A stretch of DNA of 64,000 bases, from the NCBI GenBank assembly GCA_039973685.1, contig JBDWKL010000011.1, positions 78,843 to 142,842 of the forward strand, in the 5' to 3' direction. The translations under genes were made by a program, and so were the position numbers. Of this stretch, positions 54,956 to 63,945 are shown piece by piece (positions within the stretch are counted from its first letter, which is position 1; every line of letters starts with the position of its first letter). The notes beneath the pieces are model-generated. The model was not told where the DNA came from and made no database searches. It saw only the letters and a list, made by a program, of their open reading frames with translations. This DNA comes from Hyphomicrobiales bacterium (GTDB lineage Bacteria > Pseudomonadota > Alphaproteobacteria > Rhizobiales > JACESI01).

Positions 54956-55894
54956 GTGGTGTCGGCGATACTCGACGCCTTTTTCAATCCGATCCTCCCA
55001 ATTTTTGCGGTTGCAGCGATTGGTTATTTCTTCGGGAAGATCAATCTTTTTACCGCTGATATGGCCTCCGTCATTAATCGCTTTGTGATTTTAGTGTCGC
55101 TGCCAGCTCTCTTGTTTTCCTTCTTGGTATCGGCGCCCTTTTCGGAATTTAACTGGATGTTGGTTGGCGCTTATTTCGCGTCGAGCTTGTTTATCTATGC
55201 CACTGGGTTTTGCTTGATGCGTTATGCGTTCAAGCTTGGTCCGCGCGAATCTCTTCTGCTTGGAATGGCAGCGTGTTTTACCAACCATGTTTTCTTCGTG
55301 CTTTATATAGCGCCCAATGTTTATGGCGAAGCGGCGACCATACCCATCTTGTCGATTATTACGTTCGACGCCTTTTTGATTTTTGGCGGTACATTTTTGT
55401 ATATGGATGTGGTGGTCAGTGGCGCGCGCTCGCCAGTTCAAGCGCTAAAGGTGTTTTTAAAAAACCCGATGATTATCGCGATGATTATTGGTTTGACCGT
55501 TGGTCTTCTCAATATTCCGGTTCATGAAGGCTTGATCACCTACGCCAATTTTACAGGAGCTGCCGCAGCGCCTGCCTCAATGTTTGCGCTGGGTGTTGTC
55601 CTGTCAGGTGCTGCCATCACAAAATTTGATGGGCCTGCAACGACGATCACCGCAATGAAGCTGTTCCTGCATCCGCTGTTGTTGCTTGTTGCCTGTTTGG
55701 TGTTGTTGCCCGTTGAACTTTCAAACGGCGATATATGGGCCAAGACTATGATTTTTGCTGCAGCCGGTCCAACAGGTGCCATGCCATTCGTGATTGCTCT
55801 TCAGCATGGTGTGTCGACTGATCGGCTGGTGAAGGCAATCGTTTACACTACGGTGTTATCCTTATTTTCATTGGCGGTCTTGGCATCATTTTAG
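54956..55894 (+). CDS. AEC family (auxin efflux carrier-like) transporter
   Basis: 312 residues with about ten membrane segments (PILPIFAVAAIGYFFGKINLF; VSLPALLFSFLV; MAACFTNHVFFVLYIAPNVYG; MIIAMIIGLTVGLL; ASMFALGVVLSG; AGPTGAMPFVIALQHGV). The last two motifs are typical of bacterial AEC/malonate-type transporters. Substrate probably a small organic acid; not assignable. GTG 54956 follows the MoxR stop by no bases, with tandem GTG codons, so the two genes are coupled. Confidence 0.85.
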   Translation: MVSAILDAFFNPILPIFAVAAIGYFFGKINLFTADMASVINRFVILVSLPALLFSFLVSAPFSEFNWMLVGAYFASSLFIYATGFCLMRYAFKLGPRESLLLGMAACFTNHVFFVLYIAPNVYGEAATIPILSIITFDAFLIFGGTFLYMDVVVSGARSPVQALKVFLKNPMIIAMIIGLTVGLLNIPVHEGLITYANFTGAAAAPASMFALGVVLSGAAITKFDGPATTITAMKLFLHPLLLLVACLVLLPVELSNGDIWAKTMIFAAAGPTGAMPFVIALQHGVSTDRLVKAIVYTTVLSLFSLAVLASF

Positions 55895-55990
55895 ACGCGC
55901 CTAAATCAACAATGTTGTGATCAATGGTGTGTTGATTTGCAGCATGAATGTTTTACTTCGATCTCTAAGATATGAAGGTGAATGTAAGAT

Positions 55991-56641
55991 ATGGATGAGT
56001 ACCCGGACTACACAATTAACGAGCGGATTGCAGATAGCGTGATCCATGTGATCGGGATCGCTTTTGCGATTTCAGCACTCTCAGTCATGATGACTTTTTC
56101 TGGTTTGCAACAACCCTATTACGCCACCATAACCCTTGCGATTTATGGTGTGGCGATGGTTTTGATGTTCACCTGTTCTGCTGCCTATCACATGGTGCCA
56201 ATGCCAAATTGGAAACAGTGGCTTCGTCGCTTTGACCATGCTGCCATCTTCTTAAAAATCGCTGCGACTTATACGCCGTTTGCCTTTTTGAAGCTTGGTG
56301 GATATCTGGGCTATGGCCTTTTGAGCACGGTTTGGATTGTCGCCATCATCGGGATGGGCATTGTCTTATCCATGCATCGTGGGCGCAGTCATTACATTGT
56401 ATTGTTGTATCTAGCTCTTGGTTGGGTCGGGGTTATCATTATCTGGCCGCTTGCCATGTCGATGTCGACACTCGCATTCTCGCTGATTTGTATCGGGGGC
56501 GCGCTTTATTCAATCGGAACAATCTTCCACGTTTGGGAAAGCCTGCGCTATTCCAACGCGATATGGCACTTGTTCGTTCTGCTTGCGACAATCTGCCATT
56601 TCTTCGCGGTGTTTGTTGCGGTGATTGTGGACGGTATCTAG
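55991..56641 (+). CDS. Hemolysin III/YqfA family membrane protein
   Basis: 216 residues with about seven membrane segments. ERIADSVIHVIGIAFAI, SAAYHMVP, LRRFDHAAIFLKIAATYTPFAFL and the C-terminal HVWESLRYSNAIWHLFVLLATICHFFAV carry the conserved His residues of the HlyIII/adiponectin-receptor superfamily, thought to be hydrolases in membranes. Function in bacteria unproven. ATG 55991; AGGTGAA about ten bases upstream. Confidence 0.85.
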   Translation: MDEYPDYTINERIADSVIHVIGIAFAISALSVMMTFSGLQQPYYATITLAIYGVAMVLMFTCSAAYHMVPMPNWKQWLRRFDHAAIFLKIAATYTPFAFLKLGGYLGYGLLSTVWIVAIIGMGIVLSMHRGRSHYIVLLYLALGWVGVIIIWPLAMSMSTLAFSLICIGGALYSIGTIFHVWESLRYSNAIWHLFVLLATICHFFAVFVAVIVDGI

Positions 56642-56643
56642 GC

Positions 56644-56985
56644 CTAGTTTTCTGCGTGAACGCCAAGCAAGAGTTTGCGCGGATCATTATCTGAGCGTGA
56701 TATTTGGTAGAGTAGATAAGGCGCGAAGAACAACATGCCCAAGAGCGTTGATAAGACGCCGACTGTGATGCCTATGGGCGTGAACCCGCTTCGCCATGCA
56801 ATCCAAACGCCCGCCACGACCAAGTATGACAGGAAATCGAGATTGATATGCCCTTGCCACGTGAGGGCGGGGACGGTGGTGAGGAAAGGCGTTACAAAGT
56901 CAAAACGGCCATCCAAAACCAGTATCAAGCCGTAGCCAATGAGGCCCAAAAGTATCAAGGTGATCAAAATACGAAACTGCGTCAT
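56644..56985 (-). CDS. Small membrane protein, unrecognised
   Basis: 113 residues, three hydrophobic segments (ILITLILLGLIGYGLILVL; LDFLSYLVVAGVWIAWR; IGITVGVLSTLLGMLFFAPYLLY), ending in a short polar tail. ATG 56985 with TAGGAAAA upstream is chosen over the frame start at 57024. The stop is two bases from the convergent HlyIII-like stop. No family recognised. Confidence 0.6.
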   Translation of the reverse strand: MTQFRILITLILLGLIGYGLILVLDGRFDFVTPFLTTVPALTWQGHINLDFLSYLVVAGVWIAWRSGFTPIGITVGVLSTLLGMLFFAPYLLYQISRSDNDPRKLLLGVHAEN

Positions 56986-57100
56986 GTTTTTTCCTAACGT
57001 GTAATGTGCGTTAGATTGATGCATAGGAAAAAGAATTGGTGCTGTGCAATTACCTGCAAGGTAAGTGACGGGTGACAGCGAGCCTTATAGTTTGAGGTTG

Positions 57101-57844
57101 ATGATGGAATTTACAAACACATTGAAAACATGGCGGCATGCACGGCGCTTCAGTCAGTTGCAATTGGCAACAGAGGCTGAGATTTCCGCACGGCATTTGT
57201 CTTTCCTAGAATCAGGCCGTGCGAAACCAAGCAGAGAGATGATCGGCAAGCTGAGTGATGCATTGCAACTGTCGCTTGAAGCCAGAAACATTATGCTAAC
57301 CCATGCAGGGTTTGCGGCTCGCTACGAAGGGCGGCAATGGGATGACGAGCAAATGCAGCCAATCCAAAAGGCGATTGATCGCCTGCTGGAAACGCATATG
57401 CCTTTCCCTTGCTTGGTGCTTGATCGGTATTGGACAATTTTGAAAGCGAATAATGCAGCCGCCAGTTTCTTTGGCGTATTGGGGGCAGGGGTCGGCGTTA
57501 GTATTTTAGACCTCATGATGTCTGACACATTGCCGCCTTTGGTCGAAAACTGGCCAGAGGTTGCGCACCATACAGCCGTGCGATTGCGGACTGAAAATTT
57601 AGCACTTGGTGGCGATGCAAGGCTGGATGCCGTTGTCGCGCACCTCAGCAAAGTTGAGGGTACCTCATCGCAAACGGCAGCACCCGTTATTCCTATTACT
57701 TTGCGCCTTGGTGAATTGCGCCTGTCGATGTTTTCAACTTTATCACAATTCGGTACGCCCGAAGACGTTATGCTTGATAGCTATAAGATTGAGCACTATT
57801 TCCCGATGGATGCTGAAACTGAGGCGTTTTTTAATCCGTCGTGA
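57101..57844 (+). CDS. XRE/MmyB-like helix-turn-helix regulator
   Basis: About 247 residues. An N-terminal XRE helix-turn-helix (LKTWRHARRFSQLQLATEAEISARHLSFLESGRAKPSREMIGKL) is followed by an MmyB-like ligand-binding domain (PCLVLDRYWTILKANNAAASFFGVL, LRLGELRLSMFSTLSQFGTPEDV). The helix-turn-helix is clear, and the second domain binds a small ligand in relatives. Tandem ATG codons at 57101/57104 after GAGG are the likely start. Target genes unknown; the VWA gene follows on the same strand. Confidence 0.85.
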   Translation: MMEFTNTLKTWRHARRFSQLQLATEAEISARHLSFLESGRAKPSREMIGKLSDALQLSLEARNIMLTHAGFAARYEGRQWDDEQMQPIQKAIDRLLETHMPFPCLVLDRYWTILKANNAAASFFGVLGAGVGVSILDLMMSDTLPPLVENWPEVAHHTAVRLRTENLALGGDARLDAVVAHLSKVEGTSSQTAAPVIPITLRLGELRLSMFSTLSQFGTPEDVMLDSYKIEHYFPMDAETEAFFNPS

Positions 57845-57895
57845 GGACGTGATAATCGACTTGCCAAAAGGGTGGTCCTGCCCCTAAATAAACTC

Positions 57896-59083
57896 ATGTT
57901 CATTCCATTCTTCCTTAAGCTCAAAGAAGTCCGCATTCCTGTGTCGCTCAGGGAATATCTGTCGCTGATGGAAGCGATGGAGGCGGGGCTGGTTGATTAT
58001 GACGTTGAGGGTTTTTATCACCTTGCCAGAACGGTACTTGTGAAAGACGAACGCCATTATGATCGCTTTGATGTAGCGTTTGCTGATTTCTTCAAAGGCT
58101 TGGAAGCCGTCTCTGGTTTGCCAGATGGCGTTGAGGAACAGGCGATCCCTGAAGAGTGGCTTCGCAAGATGGCGGAGAAACATCTTTCCAAAGAAGAAAT
58201 GGCCGAAATCGAAAGCCTTGGCGGTTTCGACAAGCTAATGGAAACGTTGAAAGAGCGGTTGAAAGAACAGCAAGGCCGTCACCAAGGCGGCAATAAGTGG
58301 ATCGGTACGGCTGGCACATCACCGTTTGGTGCTTATGGTTATAACCCTGAAGGCGTACGCATTGGTCAAGACGGTTCGCGCCATCGCCGTGCGGTGAAGG
58401 TTTGGGACAAGCGCGAGTTTAAAAACCTCGATGATAGCCGCGAGCTTGGCACCCGTAACATCAAAGTTGCCTTGAAGCGCTTGCGGCGTTGGGTGCGCGA
58501 GGGGGCGGCAGAAGAATTTGATCTTGATGGCACCATCCAATCGACCGCAGAACATGGCTATCTTGATGTTCAAACCAGACCAGAACGACGCAATGCCGTG
58601 AAGTTACTCTTATTCATGGATGTTGGTGGTTCTATGGATGATCACATTAAGACCGCCGAGGAGCTTTTTTCTGCGGCAAAAGTTGAGTTCAAGAACCTTG
58701 AATATTTCTACTTCCACAACTGCCTTTATGAAGGCGTTTGGAAAGATAATAAGCGGCGCTGGCAAGAGCAGACATCGACTTATGATGTGCTCAACAAATA
58801 CGGGTCTGATTATAAGGTGGTTGTCATTGGCGATGCGTCTATGTCGCCCTATGAAGTTGCGATGGCGGGCGGTGCTGTTGAACATTGGAACCCCGAATCA
58901 GGTGAAGTGTGGCTGCGTCGACTGTTGGCGCAATATCCAGACACGGTGTGGCTTAATCCAGTGAAAGAGCAATATTGGCCCTATACGCAGTCAATCGCGA
59001 TGATCCAGCAGGTTTTTGAGAATCGAATGTTCCCGCTCACCTTGTCTGGCCTCGATGATGCAATGAAGACGCTCACGCGCTAA
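57896..59083 (+). CDS. CoxE-type VWA domain protein
   Basis: 395 residues. MFIPFFLKLKEVRIPVSLREYLSLMEAMEAGLVDYDVEGFYHLARTVLVKDERHYDRFD is the conserved N-terminus, and the VWA domain (MIDAS DVGGSMDDH at about 242) ends the protein. CoxE proteins work with MoxR ATPases (CoxD) in cofactor maturation. The MoxR ATPase gene here lies 3 kb upstream with four genes between. ATG 57896 matches relatives; an in-frame GTG at 57872 is possible. Confidence 0.85.
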   Translation: MFIPFFLKLKEVRIPVSLREYLSLMEAMEAGLVDYDVEGFYHLARTVLVKDERHYDRFDVAFADFFKGLEAVSGLPDGVEEQAIPEEWLRKMAEKHLSKEEMAEIESLGGFDKLMETLKERLKEQQGRHQGGNKWIGTAGTSPFGAYGYNPEGVRIGQDGSRHRRAVKVWDKREFKNLDDSRELGTRNIKVALKRLRRWVREGAAEEFDLDGTIQSTAEHGYLDVQTRPERRNAVKLLLFMDVGGSMDDHIKTAEELFSAAKVEFKNLEYFYFHNCLYEGVWKDNKRRWQEQTSTYDVLNKYGSDYKVVVIGDASMSPYEVAMAGGAVEHWNPESGEVWLRRLLAQYPDTVWLNPVKEQYWPYTQSIAMIQQVFENRMFPLTLSGLDDAMKTLTR

Positions 59084-59155
59084 TGGCGAAGATCGCGGAT
59101 TTAATAAGTTGTTCTCAACATTGTTTCAACGAATTTGTATCGCTATAACATCCTC

Positions 59156-59515
59156 ATGAAAATGCGTTTTGTCCAATGGTTGATTGTCGCAGTCTTTGTG
59201 GTTTCACAAGGGGCGATGTCGCTTGGCGTTTCATCGCATGCGCAAGCAACAAGCTTGAGCGATGCGGAGCTTGCCGCTTACACATTGCCTGATGGCAGCC
59301 AGCCAGTTTTATGCCTGACACCAAATGAAGATGGCACGGTGTCGCACGCCATGTGTGACGGGTGCCTTTGTTGTCCTTTTGATGGGGCAGCTTTCTCGCT
59401 CGGCGAAGGTATTCGCAATAACCTAGGCTTTGGTATCGAGCTTACGAGCGAGCAATTGGTGCCTTTAACGCGCATTTGTTTGCAAAGAACCCGTGGGCCG
59501 CCGCTCAGCGTTTAA
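59156..59515 (+). CDS. Small secreted Cys-rich protein upstream of the copper chaperone gene
   Basis: About 119 residues: signal peptide to about SHAQA, then a short domain with CDGCLCCPFDGAAF, a cysteine cluster CxxCxCC. The layout resembles DUF2946-type proteins found next to copper genes; the match is not certain. Tandem in-frame ATGs at 59156 and 59162 are possible starts; no clear ribosome binding site. It is 67 bases before the PCu(A)C gene, suggesting copper homeostasis. Confidence 0.6.
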   Translation: MKMRFVQWLIVAVFVVSQGAMSLGVSSHAQATSLSDAELAAYTLPDGSQPVLCLTPNEDGTVSHAMCDGCLCCPFDGAAFSLGEGIRNNLGFGIELTSEQLVPLTRICLQRTRGPPLSV

Positions 59516-59582
59516 CGCCCCCTCAATCGTTCTTTCTTTGCAGCTTGTTTTGCTGCACACCATTCCTAATTCGTGAGGTCTT

Positions 59583-60137
59583 ATGACTTTTTCAAAAACA
59601 CTCCTAGCAGGTGCTGCGGCCCTGTTCCTCTCTACTACTATGACCCTAGCAAGTGATAACAGCCATTCCGGCCATGATGCTGCCAGCCATGGTGAGCACA
59701 AGCATCACTCCATCGAAGCCAGCGCTGCATGGACACGGGCAACCGTTAAAACGGCGAAAGTTGGTGGTGGATTTATCATGATCAAAAATACAGGTGATCA
59801 TGCTGATCGTTTGATCGGCGGCGCGGCAAGTTTTGCAAGCGATGTTCAACTTCACACCATGAAGATTGTCGATGACATTGCGCGTATGCGCGCGTTGCCT
59901 GATGGAATTGTCATTCCGGCAGGCACACAGGTTGTTCTCAAACCTGGTGGTGATCATGTGATGTTCATGGGCTTGAAAGAGCAGCTTAAAGAAGGTGAGC
60001 AACGCACTGTAAAGCTCATCTTTGAAAAAGCAGGCGAGGTTGAGGTGACATTTAAGGTCAATTCTCTTGCTGCAAAAGGCGCTGGCGAGGATCATTCTGG
60101 CCACGATCATGACGATGATAAAGAGCACTCACACTAG
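59583..60137 (+). CDS. Copper chaperone PCu(A)C
   Basis: 184 residues with a signal peptide (to about TLAS). The PCu(A)C domain includes GGFIMIKNTGDHADRLIGGAAS, the copper Met/His motif HTMKIVDDIARMR and HVMFMGLKE. It is flanked by His-rich stretches (HSGHDAASHGEHKHH at the N-terminus; EDHSGHDHDDDKEHSH at the C-terminus), more than the domain needs. It would deliver copper to the CuA or CuB site of cytochrome oxidase in the periplasm. Likely operon with the preceding Cys-rich gene. Confidence 0.9.
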   Translation: MTFSKTLLAGAAALFLSTTMTLASDNSHSGHDAASHGEHKHHSIEASAAWTRATVKTAKVGGGFIMIKNTGDHADRLIGGAASFASDVQLHTMKIVDDIARMRALPDGIVIPAGTQVVLKPGGDHVMFMGLKEQLKEGEQRTVKLIFEKAGEVEVTFKVNSLAAKGAGEDHSGHDHDDDKEHSH

Positions 60138-60154
60138 GCCCTTTTGAACAAAAT

Positions 60155-60191
60155 GGGATCTGGTTGGATTATTTCTGGCTAGATCCCCTTT
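60155..60191 (+). terminator. Weak terminator-like hairpin after the copper chaperone gene
   Basis: GGGATCT (60155-60161) pairs with AGATCCC (60181-60187), loop 19 nt, followed by CTTT. The long loop and short T-run make this uncertain. Confidence 0.4.
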
Positions 60192-60352
60192 AAAAGACAG
60201 AAAACACTCGACAATCGTGGAAACTTAGCGTAATTACGCGCAAAATTTCATCGAATTTGAACGACGAAATCGCCCCGGAATGAAAAAGGTCCGGCCTGCA
60301 TGTTTCAGGGGGAGGCGCTCTGGTGGTTCGCTAACTTAAAAGGATAACCGAG

Positions 60353-60859
60353 ATGAACATTATTGATGAGCTCGAAAAAGAGCAAGCTGAAGCTATTTTG
60401 GCAAAGCGCACGCTCCCTGAATTTAAAACCGGCGACACTGTAAAAGTGAACGTTCGCGTTACAGAGGGAACGCGTACACGTATTCAGGCTTATGAAGGCG
60501 TTTGTATCGCTCGTCAGGGTTCTGGCGTGAATGAGAGCTTCACAGTTCGTAAAATTTCTTATGGTGAAGGCGTTGAACGTTTGTTCCCAGTCTTCTCACC
60601 ATTGATCGAAAGCCTTGAAGTTATTCGTCGCGGTAAAGTACGTCGTGCGAAGCTTTATTACCTTCGTGATCGTCGCGGTAAATCTGCACGTATTGCTGAA
60701 GCAACTGATTCTCGCACACGTCGCATTCAAGACGGCGAGCGCCAAGTTGCTCAAGAAGCAAAAGCAGCACGCGAAGCTGAAAAAGTTGCAGCGAAAGCAG
60801 CCGCAGACGCTGAAAAAGCAGCAGCAGCTGCAGCGCCAGAAGCTGCATCAGAAGAATAA
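60353..60859 (+). CDS. rplS: Ribosomal protein L19
   Basis: 168 residues. The bL19 core ([113 protein letters not shown] split here as a description only by segments) is present up to about 120, with an Ala/Lys-rich C-terminal tail of about 45 residues beyond the E. coli length, as in other rhizobia. It lies at the 30S-50S interface. The start codon follows AAGGATAACCGAG at about eight bases. A strong terminator follows. Confidence 0.97.
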   Translation: MNIIDELEKEQAEAILAKRTLPEFKTGDTVKVNVRVTEGTRTRIQAYEGVCIARQGSGVNESFTVRKISYGEGVERLFPVFSPLIESLEVIRRGKVRRAKLYYLRDRRGKSARIAEATDSRTRRIQDGERQVAQEAKAAREAEKVAAKAAADAEKAAAAAAPEAASEE

Positions 60860-60882
60860 AAATTCTCCCTTTTGGGGTAAAG

Positions 60883-60914
60883 AAAACCGCGTTCGAGAGA
60901 ACGCGGTTTTTTTT
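60883..60914 (+). terminator. Intrinsic terminator of rplS
   Basis: AAAACCGCGTT (60883-60893) pairs with AACGCGGTTTT (60900-60910), 6-nt loop, T-run to 60914; 24 bases after the stop codon. Confidence 0.92.
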
Positions 60915-61106
60915 GTTTTGATTCAGCCTATTGCCAGTGCTGTTGGCAGATCAACAAGCATTCGAAGGTAAAGTATAGGTCTTTAATACTGTAATATTCA
61001 ATCGATCGATTATTTGCTTGATTGCGGTTAATATTCGAATTTATATAATATTAAGCATGTTGATATTTAATAGCTAAATATAGTTTAAATATACATGGTT
61101 GATGTG

Positions 61107-62063
61107 ATGAATTATAGAAATAAATTCTTATCTATTGCATTAGGAACCCTAGCATTGGGTGTCGCAGTACCTTCGATTACTTCTGCCAAATCTATTGATG
61201 TTGGCGTTGCTTGGGCTGGTAAATCCAGTATGGCGGAACGGGTCTTTAAAGGCTTTAAGCAGCGTTTAAAGGTTTTAAATATTGATGCTGACATTGAGCT
61301 TAAAGGTGCTTTGCCATCTATTGAAGCGCTGGATGCAACAGTCAAAGAATTTGAGAGTGACAAAAAAGATGGCATGGTCATCTTGCGCTCTAACGGGTCT
61401 GCTTACCTCGGTAAGAATCCACCCAATATTCCAACCTTCATTGGCGGCGGTAACAAACCGTCAGAGCTGGGGTCCGTAAAGAATATGGATGCCCCTGAAG
61501 GCAAGGTGACAGGCGTTACTTATTTTCTTCCTCTAGAAATTCCACTTGAAGCCTATCTAGCTTTCACCCCAGATGTGAAATCCTTTTTGCTGATCAATCA
61601 GACCAACTACTCATCTTCTCCGATTGATTGGAACGGCACCAAAGCGGCATGCAAACCTTTGGAATTGAAGTGTGACAATGCAACCATTTCTTCGCGAGAA
61701 GAATTGATTGATTTAGTCAAAGATAAGAAGGGTCAATATGATGCCTTCATTCTTGGTAATCAATCTGAAGCTTATGGGAATGCAGATGCGATTATAGGTT
61801 TGGTTGGTAAAAAGCCTGTCTATTCTTATGCTGCTAAAGGGGTTGATCTTGGTGCCTTGGGCGGTGTCATCGCTGATGACGAAAAACTGGGTGCCATGAT
61901 GGCGGATTCCTTGGTTGATGTTCTGATCAATGGCAAAGCAATCAGCAAAACACCAATCAAGACGGACCCTGAGCCAACAATTATGGTCAATGAAACGACT
62001 ATGAAGAAACTGGGTCTACGTATACCGACAGAAATTTTGAGTGTTGCTGAAATCGTTCAATAA
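61107..62063 (+). CDS. Periplasmic ABC-type substrate-binding protein (PF04392-like)
   Basis: About 318 residues. Signal peptide (to about ITSAK), then two alternating alpha/beta lobes of a type I periplasmic binding fold (IDVGVAWAGKSSMAERVFKGFKQRL, GVTYFLPLEIPLEAYLAF, DAFILGNQSEAY, AKGVDLGALGGVIADDEKLGAMMADSLVDVLINGK). No ABC permease or ATPase gene follows; instead a chemotaxis receptor gene lies 42 bases downstream. Ligand unknown. ATG 61107 is preferred; ATG 61095 is also in frame. Confidence 0.83.
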   Translation: MNYRNKFLSIALGTLALGVAVPSITSAKSIDVGVAWAGKSSMAERVFKGFKQRLKVLNIDADIELKGALPSIEALDATVKEFESDKKDGMVILRSNGSAYLGKNPPNIPTFIGGGNKPSELGSVKNMDAPEGKVTGVTYFLPLEIPLEAYLAFTPDVKSFLLINQTNYSSSPIDWNGTKAACKPLELKCDNATISSREELIDLVKDKKGQYDAFILGNQSEAYGNADAIIGLVGKKPVYSYAAKGVDLGALGGVIADDEKLGAMMADSLVDVLINGKAISKTPIKTDPEPTIMVNETTMKKLGLRIPTEILSVAEIVQ

Positions 62064-62105
62064 ACGAACATTGAGACAGCTAAATGCTGGGATGGTGATG
62101 GAAAT

Positions 62106-63812
62106 ATGTTGCATAATATCAAGTTGAATAGATTGCTTGGTGGCGGTCTGATGTTGGCGATTTTGTTTATTGTTATGATCTGGATTGTTGGGCAACGTAG
62201 CATGTCCATTTTATCGGATATGACGACCGACCTTTATGAACATCCATATACAATCACAAGTGGCGCTCTTGAAGCGAAGGCAAATGTGATTGCCATTGAT
62301 CGGGCGATGACCGCGGTTGCTGGTGCGCAATCAAAACAGGCGATTGATCAAATTGCAGATGAGATAAAGCCGTTTGAAGCTGAGGTTATGAAGCAATTCG
62401 ATATTATCGAAAAACAGTATGTTGGCGACTTTGCTCTTTTCAATGCAGCAAAGGAAGCTTTTTTGACATGGGGACCAGAACGTCAGCGAGTACTTGATGT
62501 TTCCCGGCAACGGGTTTCTGAAAGCGGTATCAATAAGACGTTGCTTCTTGTTCGCTCAGTTCGCTTTAAAGTGGCTGCAAATAAGACTGTTGCGACCATT
62601 AATGCCCACATGAATGAGTTGGTCAAAGCATCAAAGCTAAGTGCGCAAGCCTTTATTGCTGACAGCAAAGCAAAAAAATCTGATGTCAGTATCGTATTCA
62701 GCTTGGCATTGTCTTCAACGCTCATCTTTGCCTTGGTGCTTGGGTTCGTTTTGGTCAAAGGTATCAAGGTGCCTTTGGCTAAACTCGCTCTTTATATGAA
62801 GGAGCTTGTTGATGGTGATTTAAGTCAGGTTGTACCCTTTGAAGGCGCCAAAAACGAATTGGGCGACATGGCGCGCGCGGTTGCCGTTTTCAAAGGTAAC
62901 CTGCATCAAAAACAAAACTTAGAGGAACAGCAAAATCAGCGCGAAGCAAATGCGCAGCGTGAGAAACACGATTATGCTGAAGAGTTAGCTGATCGTTTTG
63001 AGAGCGACGTAATGGATATTGTTGAGACGGTGATTGCTGCTTCTAGCCAGCTAAAAGCTTCTGCCACTGGTATGGTTGGGATGGTGGAGAAAACTGGAGA
63101 GTTGGCACAAGCTGCGACCCAGTCTTGTGAACGGGCATCTGAGAATGTCTGTTCTGTGGCAACTGCCGCTGATGAGTTGTCCTCGTCCATTTCAGAAATT
63201 GGCCGACAAGTGAAAGCTTCTGAAACAGTAACTGGCGAAGCAGCTGATCAAGCAGGTCAAACGACAACGAAGGTTAGTGATCTTGTTCACGCTTCAAACA
63301 AGATTGGCGAAGTTTCCAATTTAATCTCTGATATTGCGGAGCAAACCAATCTTTTAGCACTCAATGCAACGATCGAAGCGGCGCGAGCCGGAGAGGCTGG
63401 CCGTGGGTTTGCTGTGGTTGCTGCTGAAGTCAAAGAATTGGCAAGCCAGACGGCAAAGGCAACGGAAGATATTAATCTGCAAATTTCAGCTATCCAAGGT
63501 GCAACCTCAGAATCGGCCAGCGCGATGGAGAAAATTGCCACCACGATCAATTCTATTGAAGGGGTGACAACGAATGTCTCAGAGGCTGTCAGCCAGCAAG
63601 GGACTGCAACAACGGGGATTGCGGAAGGGGCAGCCAGCGCTGAAAAAGATACCCAAGCAGCATCGCAAGCAGTTTTGGGCATCGATGAAGCCGCTAACTT
63701 GACCAGTACATCCGCTCAAGAGGTGCTGACGGCTTCAGCCGAACTTGAAGACCAATCGTCATTATTGAAGAACCAAGTGAGCGAATTTTTAAGTCAGCTT
63801 CGAGCGGCTTAA
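62106..63812 (+). CDS. Methyl-accepting chemotaxis protein
   Basis: 568 residues. First membrane segment (about 11-30, [19 protein letters not shown]), periplasmic sensor of about 165 residues, second membrane segment (about 195-220, [23 protein letters not shown]), HAMP domain, then the cytoplasmic coiled-coil signalling domain with the hairpin tip [28 protein letters not shown]. No C-terminal CheR pentapeptide (ends FLSQLRAA). Paired with an upstream binding protein, suggesting that the binding protein presents the ligand. Confidence 0.93.
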   Translation: MLHNIKLNRLLGGGLMLAILFIVMIWIVGQRSMSILSDMTTDLYEHPYTITSGALEAKANVIAIDRAMTAVAGAQSKQAIDQIADEIKPFEAEVMKQFDIIEKQYVGDFALFNAAKEAFLTWGPERQRVLDVSRQRVSESGINKTLLLVRSVRFKVAANKTVATINAHMNELVKASKLSAQAFIADSKAKKSDVSIVFSLALSSTLIFALVLGFVLVKGIKVPLAKLALYMKELVDGDLSQVVPFEGAKNELGDMARAVAVFKGNLHQKQNLEEQQNQREANAQREKHDYAEELADRFESDVMDIVETVIAASSQLKASATGMVGMVEKTGELAQAATQSCERASENVCSVATAADELSSSISEIGRQVKASETVTGEAADQAGQTTTKVSDLVHASNKIGEVSNLISDIAEQTNLLALNATIEAARAGEAGRGFAVVAAEVKELASQTAKATEDINLQISAIQGATSESASAMEKIATTINSIEGVTTNVSEAVSQQGTATTGIAEGAASAEKDTQAASQAVLGIDEAANLTSTSAQEVLTASAELEDQSSLLKNQVSEFLSQLRAA

Positions 63813-63837
63813 TTCTTCGTAATTTGCCCTTTAAACA

Positions 63838-63876
63838 AAAACGCCGACTTGTTTCTAACAAGTCCGCGTTTTCGTT
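63838..63876. terminator. Bidirectional terminator between the receptor and porin genes
   Basis: AAAACGC and GACTTGTT pair with AACAAGTC and GCGTTTT (63838-63872; one C-C mismatch), 3-nt loop, with T-runs on both strands. It separates the convergent receptor (plus) and porin (minus) genes. Confidence 0.85.
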
Positions 63877-63945
63877 GTTTAGGTTCTGACCTTAGGAGGA
63901 AGAAGCATTGAGTTCGAAAACTTCAGTTTGCGACTGTTTGTTGGT

